Below are positions 30,794 through 40,434 of a stretch of 64,000 bases of DNA, in pieces. The translations under genes and the position numbers were made by a program. A model generated the notes under the pieces. The model made no database searches, had not been told where the DNA came from, and saw only the letters and a list, made by a program, of their open reading frames with translations. This stretch comes from a virus. The stretch's first letter is position 1. The number at the start of each line of letters is the position of its first letter. Where the stretch lies: IMG/VR virus record IMGVR_UViG_3300043395_002359, positions 1 through 64,000 of that record; one strand, written 5' to 3'.

Positions 30794-33700
30794 ATGGCTA
30801 TCAATGTTCAGATAAACGTTGATTTAAGTAATTTATCTCAAAGGGCAATTGAGCAGGCGGTTGCCGATAGAGCTGCTCAGATTCAGAGCGAAGAGGAAGC
30901 CAAGATAAAGAGAGAAGCCCTTGAGGCTAAGACCAACAGACTAGAAGAGAGGCGACAGGACTCAAAGGGAATAGAGGATATGCCTACTTGGCGGTCAAAG
31001 CCACCAAGACTTGAGCTTAGCAGCTACGCTATTAAACAAAAAAATTGGAATATGATGTGGTTTCGCGTTGAAAATGCGCCAAGCCAAAGGCGCTTGCGTG
31101 CCTATATTAGTAATTCGGAAGGCTCTAGCTTTAGGGAGCTTAACCTTGACTGGGCGATGGAATCTTCTCTTTTGCCAATAAACGGAGACCCAGCATCTCC
31201 GGTGGACGAAGAAATACCCACTCCTTCCTCTTACTTGGAATCATTCCTTCCGGATTGGGTTGAGCCCAAAAATTTACATAAAGTAGATGATATGCCGCCG
31301 TTTAGCACGTTTGTGGTTCCAAGAATAGTTGCAGGAAATAACGCAAATGGCTTCTCTTTAGCAAAGCAGCTAGACAATTGGATTTATAATCCATGGTTTA
31401 TGGGTTTAAGTCTTAGCAAGACTGGGCCCTTTGTCCAAGTCCAGAGAGTTTTGTGGGAAAAGATTCAAGACTCAGGTGGAACACGCATAGCCCTGTTACC
31501 ATTGATAGACGATATCGCTGTTGCTGTCGTCTTCACTGAAACCATCGTCAAAAGTAGAAGTATAGATTTCTTTAGAATAAAACAAGGAGGGGGAACGATT
31601 GCGGCTAATTCGCCGAGATCGGTAAGTATTCCCAGTGTATACAGATACGCCCAGAGTATCAGGGGGAATGGGGAGCAGGGCACCCAGGAGACTCCAACCT
31701 GGGAGTTCCTGATTGGCAGGATACCAGGCGGTTTTGGGGCTATCAAGTCAGTGACAGCTCGAATGGCTCCAAGAAATCCAGAAGGTGAACAGATCGCTGA
31801 TGGCACTAAAACCATTGGTCTAACTAATTTTGACCAGACACATAGTATTAAGTTTGCTCTTTGTACCTCGGGAAGCTTCCCGCAGCATTACAGGCAATAC
31901 TATGCCGACAAAGATGTCAGGAGCCAGCAAGCAAAGATAAGGACCGTGCTGACAGATGCTGAAAAAGATAAAACAAAATGGACATGGGCCCCATGTAAAT
32001 TTGTTAGCCCAATAATGACTATTGGGACTGACCCCAGGGTTTATCATCCCAGTCCGTTCTTGCCAGACGGCCAAGTCAATAATTGCGACGGGACAGGCTA
32101 CGACCTATCAAAACGAGGGTGGGATGATACCGAGTATTATTCTGATTTGTTTTATAATTATTCTACAGGGACTACGACCAATAAAAGGGTTTATCGAGGG
32201 TGGTCTAAAACCTGGGGCTCTGAAACTGGGCAAACTCCAGCTACGTTTAAAGCTGTTTACGAGGGTGACTATTTATTTGTAAGGATCTTAGAAGTAGAGT
32301 GGAATAACCAATCTTCTTATTGTCAAAGTCAGTATGGAACGACAAGAATCGCCCCGTACGAGGAGATCACAGAAGGAGACCGGTATACCGGCAATCATAA
32401 CAGTCCGCAGAATTGGACGGAATCGCTGTATTTAACAATAGAACTTGAAGATGGCTCAGCAATAGAAGTCAACTTGTCGGGCGGAAATACCGTTTTTAAC
32501 TATAAAGAAACTGCGCATGTAATGCAAGACTCGGAGTTGATATCATATCACAATGATGTGAACGGAGTAGAGCCTACTGTCAGATGCTTCGTCGTAAGCG
32601 ATGTCGCGCTGGAGGAAATAGAGCCACCTCAAACCCTTAAAGCTAATATAGGCCAACTGTTCAACAGGCTCTACCAACAGGGCGAGGACGAATTCTATGC
32701 AGCTAACATATTAGAGGGCGAGAATCAAAGCAATTTATCTTATGGAGATTATGCGGATAGCGTCTATCACTACAAGTACGGACCACTGCCAGGCAAGAAT
32801 TTACTTGCAGATGGTCACGGCAAGTCACTTGCTCGCTGGCTTCCTTTTAGCCCAGTACCTCAAGGTTATTCCCTGGAAGAGGACTACGGATCGCCGCCAG
32901 TAAAAGTAAAGAGCTCATATCCAGGAATCGAAGACGAAGAATCTGTATTAGCTACTCTACCTGTGATTCCAAGGGATGCTTTATACTCGCTTGGAAATAA
33001 TAGCTATAAATCGTGGATGGAATGCGCCTCACTTAATGTACTTGATTACAGAGGAGGGCAGCCACTCAAGGGCAAATCGTATATATTCTCGGTTTACGTT
33101 AAAGTAAATGATGTTGGAGCTAAAGATAATGGTATATACCCAGATGAAGTGAAAGAGTGCGAAGGAACTCTGGACGACAACGGAGGGAAGCTGGAAGTAA
33201 CGGGCGAAGAAGGAAAAGCCCTAATATGCCTGCAGCAGGTTGTCCCAAAAGCAAATAAATTCTACATAAGTAAATATACTGTACAGGAAGTAGAAATTGG
33301 TTCTTGGTACAGGATTTGGATGAAAATGACATGCAAGGGTGGTGATATTTTTAGGATAGATAACTGGAATGGCAACCATCTGTCTTATTTGCAAATGGAG
33401 GTATTTGGCCCCCAGCTCGAGAGTACCGAAAAAGAAAAGCCTACAGATAAGGATAAGAACGACAAGCCTACAGATTACTTGCCAAGGGGTGATTTTGCGC
33501 AGGTTTACAGGAGTGGTGTCTATACAGATGCCGTTGCAAAAGGCAACGCTTACAACAGTATCGGCACTGAAACTGCTGGCTGGGTTTATGACCCAAACGC
33601 CATACCTGTAGATGGAGTTTTCATGAGCCAAGGCATTGGCTTTGAAAGCATATATCAGCAAGGAGATAGTGGGACCCTTAACGCTCAAAGTGTTGTTAAT

Positions 33701-34630
33701 AATCTTGGAGCCGACAGCAACTCTAACTTGTTTCCGGAAGAGGAAGGGAGAGTCTCTAAATGGTCACCAGCCGCGTATTCCGATCTAGGTGTTGAATCTC
33801 CAATAACTTCTGGTGCGTATAAATCAGATATTGGTGGCGCATCAACAGCGAGATGCGATGTTGGCGCTCCGCAATTCAATGAAGGACCTCTAGCAGACAG
33901 AAAGAACGAAACGTTCCAGTCGGTAAACGATCAACCTGCTACGTATTACGAATCTTTGTATAAAATTTCCAACGAAAAGATAGAAACTGGCAAGATTAAT
34001 AGTTCAAGTACCAATGATTATGCAGGTCTTAATGGGTCTACATCTAAAGTAAGAATGACCAGCAATAACTGCGCCACGCCACCATGGAAGTACGGAGACT
34101 TAGATGCAAGCGATCCGGAGTACTCCGTCAACGGAAACCCTGATTATGATTCAGACAGAAGACTTGTATCTGGATGCCTAGAGCAAGGTTACTCAAGCGA
34201 TAATGGCAAGTACAATAGTAACCTGGGCAAGGCTACTGGTTCAATGTATGGGGTCAATAGCGCAGAGTGTGTCACCTATGCTCAGTATGGCCCCGGAGGT
34301 ACGCCTCTGGGAGCCCCGGAACTGGGAGGAGGATCAAGCTCTCTTGCGGGCACAGCCGAAGGAGCGCAAGGCCAACAGGCCGAAAGAGATCAGTGCAAAT
34401 TTATCATGGATAAAGCCAAAAAGATGCAAGGATGGCTGAAAAATCAAAACTATATGATGTCTGAATTGCTTTTAAGAGGAGAGGCCACATCTCTGCCTGG
34501 GGTGATTCAATATACTTCATGGGGAAATCTAGAAAGGAATGCCAAGTCGCTCGAGAGCCTTGGGTTTGATGCGGAAGTAATACTTGGTATAGGCACCAAT
34601 ACTCCAGTCGATGAGGAGATACAGACGTAA
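30794..34630 (+). CDS. Large virion protein of unknown role, 1278 aa
   Basis: The N-terminal 60 residues form a charged coiled coil (RAAQIQSEEEAKIKREALEAKTNRLEERRQD) that could anchor it to the tail. The rest is a long beta-rich, Tyr/Asn/Gly-rich polypeptide without a domain I recognise. It includes PPWKYGDLDASDPEYS-like degenerate stretches near residue 1100 and a Lys-rich helical C-terminus (CKFIMDKAKKMQGWLKNQ). It ends the tail-fibre block and precedes the head genes. A fibre or baseplate accessory role is inferred from position only. Confidence 0.55.
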   Translation: MAINVQINVDLSNLSQRAIEQAVADRAAQIQSEEEAKIKREALEAKTNRLEERRQDSKGIEDMPTWRSKPPRLELSSYAIKQKNWNMMWFRVENAPSQRRLRAYISNSEGSSFRELNLDWAMESSLLPINGDPASPVDEEIPTPSSYLESFLPDWVEPKNLHKVDDMPPFSTFVVPRIVAGNNANGFSLAKQLDNWIYNPWFMGLSLSKTGPFVQVQRVLWEKIQDSGGTRIALLPLIDDIAVAVVFTETIVKSRSIDFFRIKQGGGTIAANSPRSVSIPSVYRYAQSIRGNGEQGTQETPTWEFLIGRIPGGFGAIKSVTARMAPRNPEGEQIADGTKTIGLTNFDQTHSIKFALCTSGSFPQHYRQYYADKDVRSQQAKIRTVLTDAEKDKTKWTWAPCKFVSPIMTIGTDPRVYHPSPFLPDGQVNNCDGTGYDLSKRGWDDTEYYSDLFYNYSTGTTTNKRVYRGWSKTWGSETGQTPATFKAVYEGDYLFVRILEVEWNNQSSYCQSQYGTTRIAPYEEITEGDRYTGNHNSPQNWTESLYLTIELEDGSAIEVNLSGGNTVFNYKETAHVMQDSELISYHNDVNGVEPTVRCFVVSDVALEEIEPPQTLKANIGQLFNRLYQQGEDEFYAANILEGENQSNLSYGDYADSVYHYKYGPLPGKNLLADGHGKSLARWLPFSPVPQGYSLEEDYGSPPVKVKSSYPGIEDEESVLATLPVIPRDALYSLGNNSYKSWMECASLNVLDYRGGQPLKGKSYIFSVYVKVNDVGAKDNGIYPDEVKECEGTLDDNGGKLEVTGEEGKALICLQQVVPKANKFYISKYTVQEVEIGSWYRIWMKMTCKGGDIFRIDNWNGNHLSYLQMEVFGPQLESTEKEKPTDKDKNDKPTDYLPRGDFAQVYRSGVYTDAVAKGNAYNSIGTETAGWVYDPNAIPVDGVFMSQGIGFESIYQQGDSGTLNAQSVVNNLGADSNSNLFPEEEGRVSKWSPAAYSDLGVESPITSGAYKSDIGGASTARCDVGAPQFNEGPLADRKNETFQSVNDQPATYYESLYKISNEKIETGKINSSSTNDYAGLNGSTSKVRMTSNNCATPPWKYGDLDASDPEYSVNGNPDYDSDRRLVSGCLEQGYSSDNGKYNSNLGKATGSMYGVNSAECVTYAQYGPGGTPLGAPELGGGSSSLAGTAEGAQGQQAERDQCKFIMDKAKKMQGWLKNQNYMMSELLLRGEATSLPGVIQYTSWGNLERNAKSLESLGFDAEVILGIGTNTPVDEEIQT

Positions 34631-34682
34631 AGCCAGGACATTTATTGGAAGATTAGCTTATAGTTGATTGCTTTATAGCAGA

Positions 34683-34853
34683 ATGGATGACAATATTCCC
34701 GGAATAGTTGTAGACAGTCTTGCTGTAACTTTAGCGAACAGAGAATCACTAGCGAGAAAGACAGCAAGGGATAACATTATTAAATATGCGGAAAACAGCA
34801 CATCTAGCAAGATTACCAGCAATACATCGTCCCTAGGTAGTCGTATTCATTGA
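34683..34853 (+). CDS. Small protein, 56 aa, unknown
   Basis: Starts at ATG 34683 (an in-frame TTG lies 15 nt upstream). Helical N-terminus (PGIVVDSLAVTLANRESLARKTARDNII) and a Ser/Thr-rich C-terminus. It lies between the tail block and the scaffold gene, separated from the latter by two small palindromes. I do not recognise it. It could be a small head or packaging accessory. Confidence 0.5.
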   Translation: MDDNIPGIVVDSLAVTLANRESLARKTARDNIIKYAENSTSSKITSNTSSLGSRIH

Positions 34854-34865
34854 GTCCTATAATTA

Positions 34866-34903
34866 ATTAGGCATCCTAATCCGCCCCTTAGGCGAGATGC
34901 CTA
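34866..34903. promoter_or_regulatory. Two adjacent palindromes before the scaffold gene
   Basis: ATTAGG-CAT-CCTAAT (34866-34880) and TAGGC-GAGAT-GCCTA (34889-34903). AGGCATC in the first can also pair with GATGCCT in the second. Related TTAG/CTAA symmetry is seen at 8146-8186, 35727-35739 and 52756-52766, so it may be a late-gene control element. Confidence 0.45.
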
Positions 34904-34909
34904 GCTACA

Positions 34910-35662
34910 ATGGAAGAAACCCTGCAGTTTACCGAAGACCAGCAACAGCTTGAGACAGGCGGCGCTGGCGCAAGTGAAACTACTTCTAGTGATCAAAACG
35001 AAAGCCGTAATTACTCAGAAGAAGAGGTCCAAAATCTGCTTAAAGCCCTCAAGGCCGAGCGCGAGTCCAGGAAAATTTACGAAAAAGAGGTAAAAGAAAA
35101 AAGCCAGCAACTTGAAAAGTTTGCTCAAATCAACCCTGACGAATATCGAAAGTTACAAGAAGAAGCTGCAATAGCGGCCAGAGAAAAGGCCGCTGCAGAT
35201 GAACGGACCGCCCTGCTTGAAGAGAAGTATGGTGCCCAGGCAGCCGAGGCATTAAAACAGAGAGACGAAAGAACCAAGGAATTGCTTGAGTTCAGAAAAA
35301 GATATGCGCTGGAGAAGGTCTTTTTCGCCGCCGGCGGTCGTACCGATTCTGCGGATGGGGTGTCATTTTTTGACATGCTTGCCAACCAGATTGGTAATCA
35401 ATTCCGACTTGAGCCCGATGGCAACATTACTGTTGTCGATTACCAAGGCGACCCTGTCCTTGATAAGGATTCCGGTCGGCGCATCACGCCAGAAGATTAC
35501 CTTTCGAAGTTTAAAACCCACGCGATCTACGGAACCTTTTTTAAGGGTAACAAGGGATCTGGCGCTGGGATTGGATATGGCGGCACGAACGCAAGTGGTA
35601 TGCCCACTGAAGACTTGCACGCATTGAGTAGCGAAGAGCTATTCCAGAAGGCCTTTGGCTGA
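34910..35662 (+). CDS. Capsid scaffolding protein, 250 aa
   Basis: Acidic, Gln/Glu-rich N-terminus, long coiled coil at about residues 40-135 (ALKAERESRKIYEKEVKEKSQQ) and a Gly-rich C-terminal part (GSGAGIGYGGTNASG) lie directly before the major capsid gene. That is the classic composition and place of a phage scaffold, which guides prohead assembly and is then removed. No protease motif is visible in it. It is followed by its own terminator, so its level is set apart from the capsid protein. Confidence 0.82.
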   Translation: MEETLQFTEDQQQLETGGAGASETTSSDQNESRNYSEEEVQNLLKALKAERESRKIYEKEVKEKSQQLEKFAQINPDEYRKLQEEAAIAAREKAAADERTALLEEKYGAQAAEALKQRDERTKELLEFRKRYALEKVFFAAGGRTDSADGVSFFDMLANQIGNQFRLEPDGNITVVDYQGDPVLDKDSGRRITPEDYLSKFKTHAIYGTFFKGNKGSGAGIGYGGTNASGMPTEDLHALSSEELFQKAFG

Positions 35663-35693
35663 TAAATTAGCAAAACTTAATAATTAAGTTATG

Positions 35694-35720
35694 AACCGGC
35701 CCTAAAAAGGCCGGTTTTAT
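35694..35720 (+). terminator. Intrinsic terminator between scaffold and capsid genes
   Basis: AACCGGCC (35694-35701) pairs with GGCCGGTT (35709-35716), followed by TTTTAT. It requires a separate capsid promoter in 35717-35859. Confidence 0.88.
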
Positions 35721-35859
35721 AATTATTTAGGTAGTCTAAGGCGAGTACCCAGCCCTGAATTGGTTGTGATGACCTATCGGGGAGGGTCTAGCGCGATGGA
35801 TGTGACATCCTGAAGCGATTTACCTTTCCTGTCAACCGTTCATCCGCCAATTATTTGCT
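35721..35859 (+). promoter_or_regulatory. Long leader of the major capsid gene
   Basis: 139 nt between the scaffold terminator and the capsid ATG. It holds AATTATTTAG, the short symmetry TTAG-GTAGT-CTAA (35727-35739), GGGGAGGGTCTAG and a hairpin GGATG-TGA-CATCC (35798-35810). The promoter must be here, but no sigma70-like pair is convincing, so a phage-specific promoter is possible. Confidence 0.45.
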
Positions 35860-36753
35860 ATGGCACTTACTCTTGCAGAGGCTAAAAAGCACTCTACTAA
35901 TCCCCAGGAACTGGCAATCATCACCGAACTGGCTGCCGGCCCCCTGCTCCAGAACCTGCCCTTCCGCGAAGTGCAAGGTAATGGTCTGTTCTGGAAGCGT
36001 GAAGAGTCCCTCGGTGATGTGGGCTTCCGTGCTTTCAACGAAGGCTACGCCGAGAGCTATGCCACCGTCAAACAGCACAGCGAAGCTCTGAAGCTGTTCG
36101 GTGGTGACATCAAGGTTGACCGTGCTATCGTTGAGCTGGAGGGTCCCGAGGCCCGCGCTTATCAGATCCAGGCCAAGACTCGCGCCATGCGCCTGTCCTT
36201 CGAGGCTCTGTTCATCAACGGTGACTCCAACAGCAGCTCTGCTCAGTTCGACGGCCTTGCTCGTCGCCTGGTGTCTGGCTCCAGCCAGTATGTCAGCAAT
36301 GGCGGTGGCGCCCTTGATCTTGGCAAGCTTGATGAGGCCCTTGATGCTGTGGACGCCCAAGGCGGTCAGAAGTATCTGGTCATGTCCAAGTCGGCCCGTC
36401 GTCATCTGAGCAAGCACGCCCGTGCTACCACTCAGATCGACATTGAGCGCAACGACTTTGGTTACCAGCAACTGTTCTACGGCGGCGTGCCCGTGCTCGA
36501 GCTGGATCGCGACCATCAGAACGTGGCCATCCTGGACGCTACCCCCAGCAACCAGTCGATCTATGTTGTCGCCTTCGGCAACGACCTGCTGACTGGTCTG
36601 CAAAACGGCGGTCCCCAAGTCCGTGACCTGGGTGAAGCAACCGATTCGCCTGTTCTGGTTACTAGAGTGGAGTGGTATTGTGGCATGGCTCTTATTAACG
36701 GTAGGGCTGCTGCTCGCCTGGCTGGTGTTGACGCTACTGCAGCCGTTGCCTGA
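35860..36753 (+). CDS. Major capsid protein, HK97-fold type, 297 aa
   Basis: Features expected of the HK97 capsid fold: N-terminal helical arm (TLAEAKKHSTNPQELAIITEL), E-loop-like beta region, spine helices (QAKTRAMRLSFEALFING) and the segment DGLARRLV followed later by YLVMSKSARRHLSKHA and FYGGVPVLELDRD. It lies after the scaffold gene, has strongly GC-rich, optimal-looking codons unlike its neighbours, and has its own terminator, all as expected of the most abundant virion protein. At 297 aa it is a compact member of the family. Confidence 0.85.
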   Translation: MALTLAEAKKHSTNPQELAIITELAAGPLLQNLPFREVQGNGLFWKREESLGDVGFRAFNEGYAESYATVKQHSEALKLFGGDIKVDRAIVELEGPEARAYQIQAKTRAMRLSFEALFINGDSNSSSAQFDGLARRLVSGSSQYVSNGGGALDLGKLDEALDAVDAQGGQKYLVMSKSARRHLSKHARATTQIDIERNDFGYQQLFYGGVPVLELDRDHQNVAILDATPSNQSIYVVAFGNDLLTGLQNGGPQVRDLGEATDSPVLVTRVEWYCGMALINGRAAARLAGVDATAAVA

Positions 36754-36771
36754 TAAGTTCGGCAAATAAGC

Positions 36772-36796
36772 AAAAGGCCCTTCGGGGCCTTTTTTA
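36772..36796 (+). terminator. Intrinsic terminator after the capsid gene
   Basis: AAAGGCCC (36773-36780), TTCG loop, GGGCCTTT (36785-36792), followed by TTT. A strong UUCG-type tetraloop terminator. Confidence 0.93.
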
Positions 36797-36833
36797 TTGT
36801 TTATGGAAACCTATTACAGGCTTATTACTGGCT

Positions 36834-37049
36834 ATGGATTTCTCTCAGTCGATCGCTCAAATTAGAGATGATGTCCATAATATTGGCGGGTTGAATGTGC
36901 CTGCTTATGACTATACCGAGAATTCTTATACGTCTGGCAATTTAACGCAAGTCGTCTATAAGAGCGGTGGTGCTTCTGGTACGATTGTTGCTACATTGAC
37001 CTTGGCCTATGACGGCAGTGGCAACCTGACTAGCGTTACCAGGACCTAG
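36834..37049 (+). CDS. Small beta-rich virion protein candidate, 71 aa
   Basis: The N-terminal helix (SQSIAQIRDDVHNIGGL) is followed by a beta stretch with GNLTQVVYKSGGASG and AYDGSGNLTSVTRT. The latter pattern is common in short phage fibre or decoration proteins. It follows the capsid gene, so a capsid-surface or connector role is possible. I cannot decide between them. Confidence 0.5.
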   Translation: MDFSQSIAQIRDDVHNIGGLNVPAYDYTENSYTSGNLTQVVYKSGGASGTIVATLTLAYDGSGNLTSVTRT

Positions 37050-37097
37050 TAATTTAGCTGATAATTCTGGCAATCTATAGCAGGTATTTTTTCGATC

Positions 37098-37382
37098 ATG
37101 CTGGCTAACAATCCTGTCGTTATTGATAACGAGACCTACGATCAGCTTGGTATTAACCTGGCAGTGACCTATCGTGTTACTGGTAATGGTACGGGTGATG
37201 CTAGCGTGGCGATGCGTATTGTGCCTTCTCGCATTGACCAGGACGGTAACGTGATTACGGCAGACGAGGCTGCAATGGGCATCTCGGTTGCAACGCTTGA
37301 TGGTGTCGACCAGGATGCTGTTACGGCAGTGGATGCCGTGAAGGCCGCCATCGAAGCATATCTCGCTGCTAAGGGTATCTGA
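37098..37382 (+). CDS. Small virion protein candidate, 94 aa
   Basis: Unrecognised. Ala/Val-rich with GNGTGDASVAMRIVPSR and a C-terminal helix (AVTAVDAVKAAIEAYLAAKG). The stop overlaps the start of the next gene by one base (TGATG), so it is coupled to the beta-helix proteins. Codons are more GC-rich than in the following genes. Possibly decoration or fibre assembly, by context only. Confidence 0.5.
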   Translation: MLANNPVVIDNETYDQLGINLAVTYRVTGNGTGDASVAMRIVPSRIDQDGNVITADEAAMGISVATLDGVDQDAVTAVDAVKAAIEAYLAAKGI

Positions 37383-38509
37383 TGGCTAACGTCTATGCGG
37401 TAAAAACCGGCAACTGGTCGGACACTACCGTATGGAATACGGGTGTGTTGCCGACAAGTGCGGACATAGTTTATTCTAATAATTATATTGTTACTATTGA
37501 CGCATCGCCCACTGTTCTTGCTTTAACGAATTTAAGCGCAAGTGGAATCACTCAAGGTGGATACTTTTCAGTAACAAGTGCAAGAACTATAACTTGTACC
37601 GGAACTCCTTCTTTTAGTGGTTTTGCTGCTGAAGCTAATATTGCTGGTTATAGTCAGGTTGTCATTGTAAATACAGGGCCCTCCGTTGTTTGTACAATTA
37701 CTGCAAATCCACAAGGCCATGCTGGAACATTAACTACTACTGGAAATGGAACCACGTATCTAATCGGAAATACAAGAGGATTTTTGTATCCATCATACGG
37801 GCCTGGACTGGCCGTTAGTGGCTCATCTACTGTTTATATGACTGGAAATAGTTACGGATGGGGAGGCGCTGGACTAGCGATCAGTGTTGCCAGTGGAGCA
37901 GTAATAAATCTTACTGGTAACGTATATGGATCCCAGATAGGAGGAGACAATGCTCCAGGTATATACGTCGAAGGAACAGCCATTATTACTGGACTTGCCC
38001 AAGCGTCTGGCGGCACTACAACCAGAGAAAACTGTGCCGGTATAAAATTACAGGCAGGAACATTAACTCATGTAGGCAGCGTTATTGCTTCTGTTTATAA
38101 TTTTGGAATAGAGGGTGGTAGTGGATCTTATACTGCAAGTTTATCTGGTCCATTTATTGACGCATCTAACGCAAGAAAAGCGGTTCATCTAATTGCCTGG
38201 AAATGGGTAAGTAGCCCTTCTGCAACATATTGGGAGATCAGGACGAATGATTTAGCCTCGACTAGAAAGCTTTATAGTTCGGGGCATCCAGATGCTGCCG
38301 TAGGTCAACCTGCAGCATCCAATGTTCGCAGTGGAACGGCCTATGGACCTTCCGGCGAGCTAACTGGCACTTGTGTCGTGCCAAATCCCAACTCGGTTGG
38401 CTATGGCGTTCCTGTTGATAACACAACTGGTACTGCAGTGCTGTCTGCTAGCGCTGCTAAGGAAGCCTGTAGCAAGGCTATTGTTCCCGCCCTTATCGCC
38501 CTAGGTTGA
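37382..38509 (+). CDS. Beta-helix fibre protein, 375 aa (tandem paralog 1)
   Basis: The N-terminus (NVYAVKTGNWSDTTVWNTG) and the last 55 residues (SGTAYGPSGELTGTC, then PVDNTTGTAVL) are nearly the same as in the next gene. The middle is a repetitive stretch of short beta strands with GN/TGN turns, as in right-handed beta-helix adhesins. Conserved ends with a variable middle suggest the ends handle assembly and the middle binds ligand. The coding sequence switches from AT-rich in the centre to GC-rich at the conserved end, a sign of domain swapping. Confidence 0.65.
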   Translation: MANVYAVKTGNWSDTTVWNTGVLPTSADIVYSNNYIVTIDASPTVLALTNLSASGITQGGYFSVTSARTITCTGTPSFSGFAAEANIAGYSQVVIVNTGPSVVCTITANPQGHAGTLTTTGNGTTYLIGNTRGFLYPSYGPGLAVSGSSTVYMTGNSYGWGGAGLAISVASGAVINLTGNVYGSQIGGDNAPGIYVEGTAIITGLAQASGGTTTRENCAGIKLQAGTLTHVGSVIASVYNFGIEGGSGSYTASLSGPFIDASNARKAVHLIAWKWVSSPSATYWEIRTNDLASTRKLYSSGHPDAAVGQPAASNVRSGTAYGPSGELTGTCVVPNPNSVGYGVPVDNTTGTAVLSASAAKEACSKAIVPALIALG

Positions 38510-38510
38510 C

Positions 38511-39536
38511 ATGGCAAACGTTTATGCTGTTAAGACTGGTAATTGGTCTGATACGACTGTATGGAACACGGGAGCACTGCCAACGAGTGCTGATGACGTA
38601 TTTTCGAATAACTTTACGGTTACGATTGATATTGATGTATCGGTAAAAAGTATTCGTGAATATGGAGCCTACAATGGCGGTATTTTTACTATAACAAGCT
38701 CAAGAACTGTTTCCAGTACTGATGGATTTTTTATCGGAACAAATCAGGGTTTTCTAATAGCATTAGCAACGGGCAGGGTTGTAAATCTAATAGGAAATAT
38801 CGTTACTGGCACTGGTGGCAATGGGCGTGGTGTTTACATATATGGAACAGGGGGCACTGTTAATGTAACTGGTAATATCACATCGAATAATCATACCGGC
38901 ATACTTTTGGGCGAAGGAAATGCAGTCAATGTTACATTAAATGTGACTGGCAACGTCTATGGCAGCGCCGGTAGCTATGGATTTGGTATAGATTTCAACA
39001 ACTCTACAAGTTTTGTTTATATTACAGGCAATCTTTATTCTGGCCTTTCTAGTAATGGTCAAGGATGTGCGGTGGGTCTTCCCAGTGGTAGTGCTATTTT
39101 TGATCACGTTGGAGCCTGTTATCCGGCGAATGGAAATCCAGCGTTTTATGGCGCGAGTGGTGGCACTACCGTGACTTTAAGCGGACCATTTTACACATCT
39201 GTTAATGGAACTCACTCAATTTTTGCACCAACGTGGAAATGGAGATCTGGAGTTGTGCCGACTTTCTATCAAGTTCGGACCTCTGATTTGACTACTATTC
39301 GTTCGCTTTATACTGCTGACTATGTTGGCGGCAATCCATCCGTCAGCAATGTCCGTTCTGGTACTGTCTACGGACCCGCCAACGAACTGACCGGCACTTG
39401 TGCTGTTCCCGCTGCCGGATCCGTTGCCCTGGGCGTACCCGTCGATGCTACTACAGGCACCGCCGTGCTGACCATCGATGCCGTCAAACAGGGCTGCAGC
39501 AAGGCCGTTGTGCCCGCATTGATTGCACTGGGCTGA
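38511..39536 (+). CDS. Beta-helix fibre protein, 341 aa (tandem paralog 2)
   Basis: Sister of the preceding gene, starting one base after its stop. Same N-terminal module (NVYAVKTGNWSDTTVWNTG) and C-terminal module (SGTVYGPANELTGTC, then PVDATTGTAVL and a Cys-containing helix CSKAVVPALIALG). The central beta-helix-like region (NVTGNITSNNHTGIL) differs. Likely forms part of a fibre or head-surface adhesin together with its paralog. Confidence 0.65.
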   Translation: MANVYAVKTGNWSDTTVWNTGALPTSADDVFSNNFTVTIDIDVSVKSIREYGAYNGGIFTITSSRTVSSTDGFFIGTNQGFLIALATGRVVNLIGNIVTGTGGNGRGVYIYGTGGTVNVTGNITSNNHTGILLGEGNAVNVTLNVTGNVYGSAGSYGFGIDFNNSTSFVYITGNLYSGLSSNGQGCAVGLPSGSAIFDHVGACYPANGNPAFYGASGGTTVTLSGPFYTSVNGTHSIFAPTWKWRSGVVPTFYQVRTSDLTTIRSLYTADYVGGNPSVSNVRSGTVYGPANELTGTCAVPAAGSVALGVPVDATTGTAVLTIDAVKQGCSKAVVPALIALG

Positions 39537-39574
39537 TTCCGATAATGGAAAACTATTGGGATTGAATCGATTGA

Positions 39575-40405
39575 GTGATTTTTTCGTCCGCTGATATTGC
39601 AAAAATTATTGGTGGCGATCCTGTCATCAGGGCCCTAGCTCGGGTAAAGATCATTGACGGGCGGCCTCCGCTGGAGCCAAGTAATGAGGTAGTAATATAT
39701 ATTAGTCGCTATCCAGTTGCCACGGAATTTCAGGCGACATGGACATTATGGATAGTTGACGTAAATGGCGAACCACTTGATCTTGTTACGGCACAGCTAA
39801 GAAAGCTGCTGCCCGGTTTCGCCGTATCCGAGCAAGGGATAATAATAAAAGCAACTGTAACCGAGCTTAAGTCTAATAAGACAGAGACAAAGCCCGTCAA
39901 AAAGGATCGGCCTGAGCAGTCACTCCTGTCGATGCTACAGGATAAGTTTGACGAACTAAAGCAGTCAATAGACGACAAGTTATTGCTAGTTGGCCCTGGT
40001 AGAGCTGGTCGCGATGGATCACCAGGAAAGGATGGAGCGCCAGGCCGAGACGGACGCGATGGCAAGGATTTAGTAGCAACAGACACTGAAATAGGGGACC
40101 TAAAAGATGTTCACGTAAGCGGTGCCGAAAAAGGTCAATTCTTAATGTTTGACGGCGCCTCATGGGTCGCCAGATTTGTACCGCAACTGATTCGTGCTTC
40201 TGGTGGAGGAGGTGGAAGCGGTACTGGTGGCGGAATAGAGGAGGCGCCTCTTGACGGCAAATACTATGTTAGACAGAATGGCCAGTGGGTTAGTTTAGTA
40301 GACGCTTTAACTGGTCTTGTTGAGATTGACGCTGGCGACTTTACGCTTGGAGTTGCTGAAACCAATAATTCGAATGAGTTAAATGGTGGCGATTTCAGCC
40401 CGTAG
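39575..40405 (+). CDS. Fibre protein with short collagen-like segment, 276 aa, GTG start
   Basis: Starts at GTG 39575. Domains in order: N-terminal globular part (1-115), Lys-rich helical coiled coil (about 116-140), an uninterrupted collagen-like Gly-x-x run (about residues 146-171, with GRDGSPGKDGAPGRDG), a Gly-rich linker and a C-terminal beta part. Collagen-like runs form trimeric stalks in phage fibres. The gene links the beta-helix pair to the large collagen-like protein downstream. Confidence 0.7.
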   Translation: MIFSSADIAKIIGGDPVIRALARVKIIDGRPPLEPSNEVVIYISRYPVATEFQATWTLWIVDVNGEPLDLVTAQLRKLLPGFAVSEQGIIIKATVTELKSNKTETKPVKKDRPEQSLLSMLQDKFDELKQSIDDKLLLVGPGRAGRDGSPGKDGAPGRDGRDGKDLVATDTEIGDLKDVHVSGAEKGQFLMFDGASWVARFVPQLIRASGGGGGSGTGGGIEEAPLDGKYYVRQNGQWVSLVDALTGLVEIDAGDFTLGVAETNNSNELNGGDFSP

Positions 40406-40434
40406 CAGGAAAACTAATCTGATTCACAGAAAAT

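Noticed and set aside
35721-35859. Riboswitch in the capsid leader
   Set aside because: There is a small hairpin, but nothing like a known aptamer. A long leader alone is not enough.
35851-36765. 304-codon frame antisense to the capsid gene
   Set aside because: It arises from the strong codon bias of the capsid gene. No ribosome binding site and no protein-like domain.
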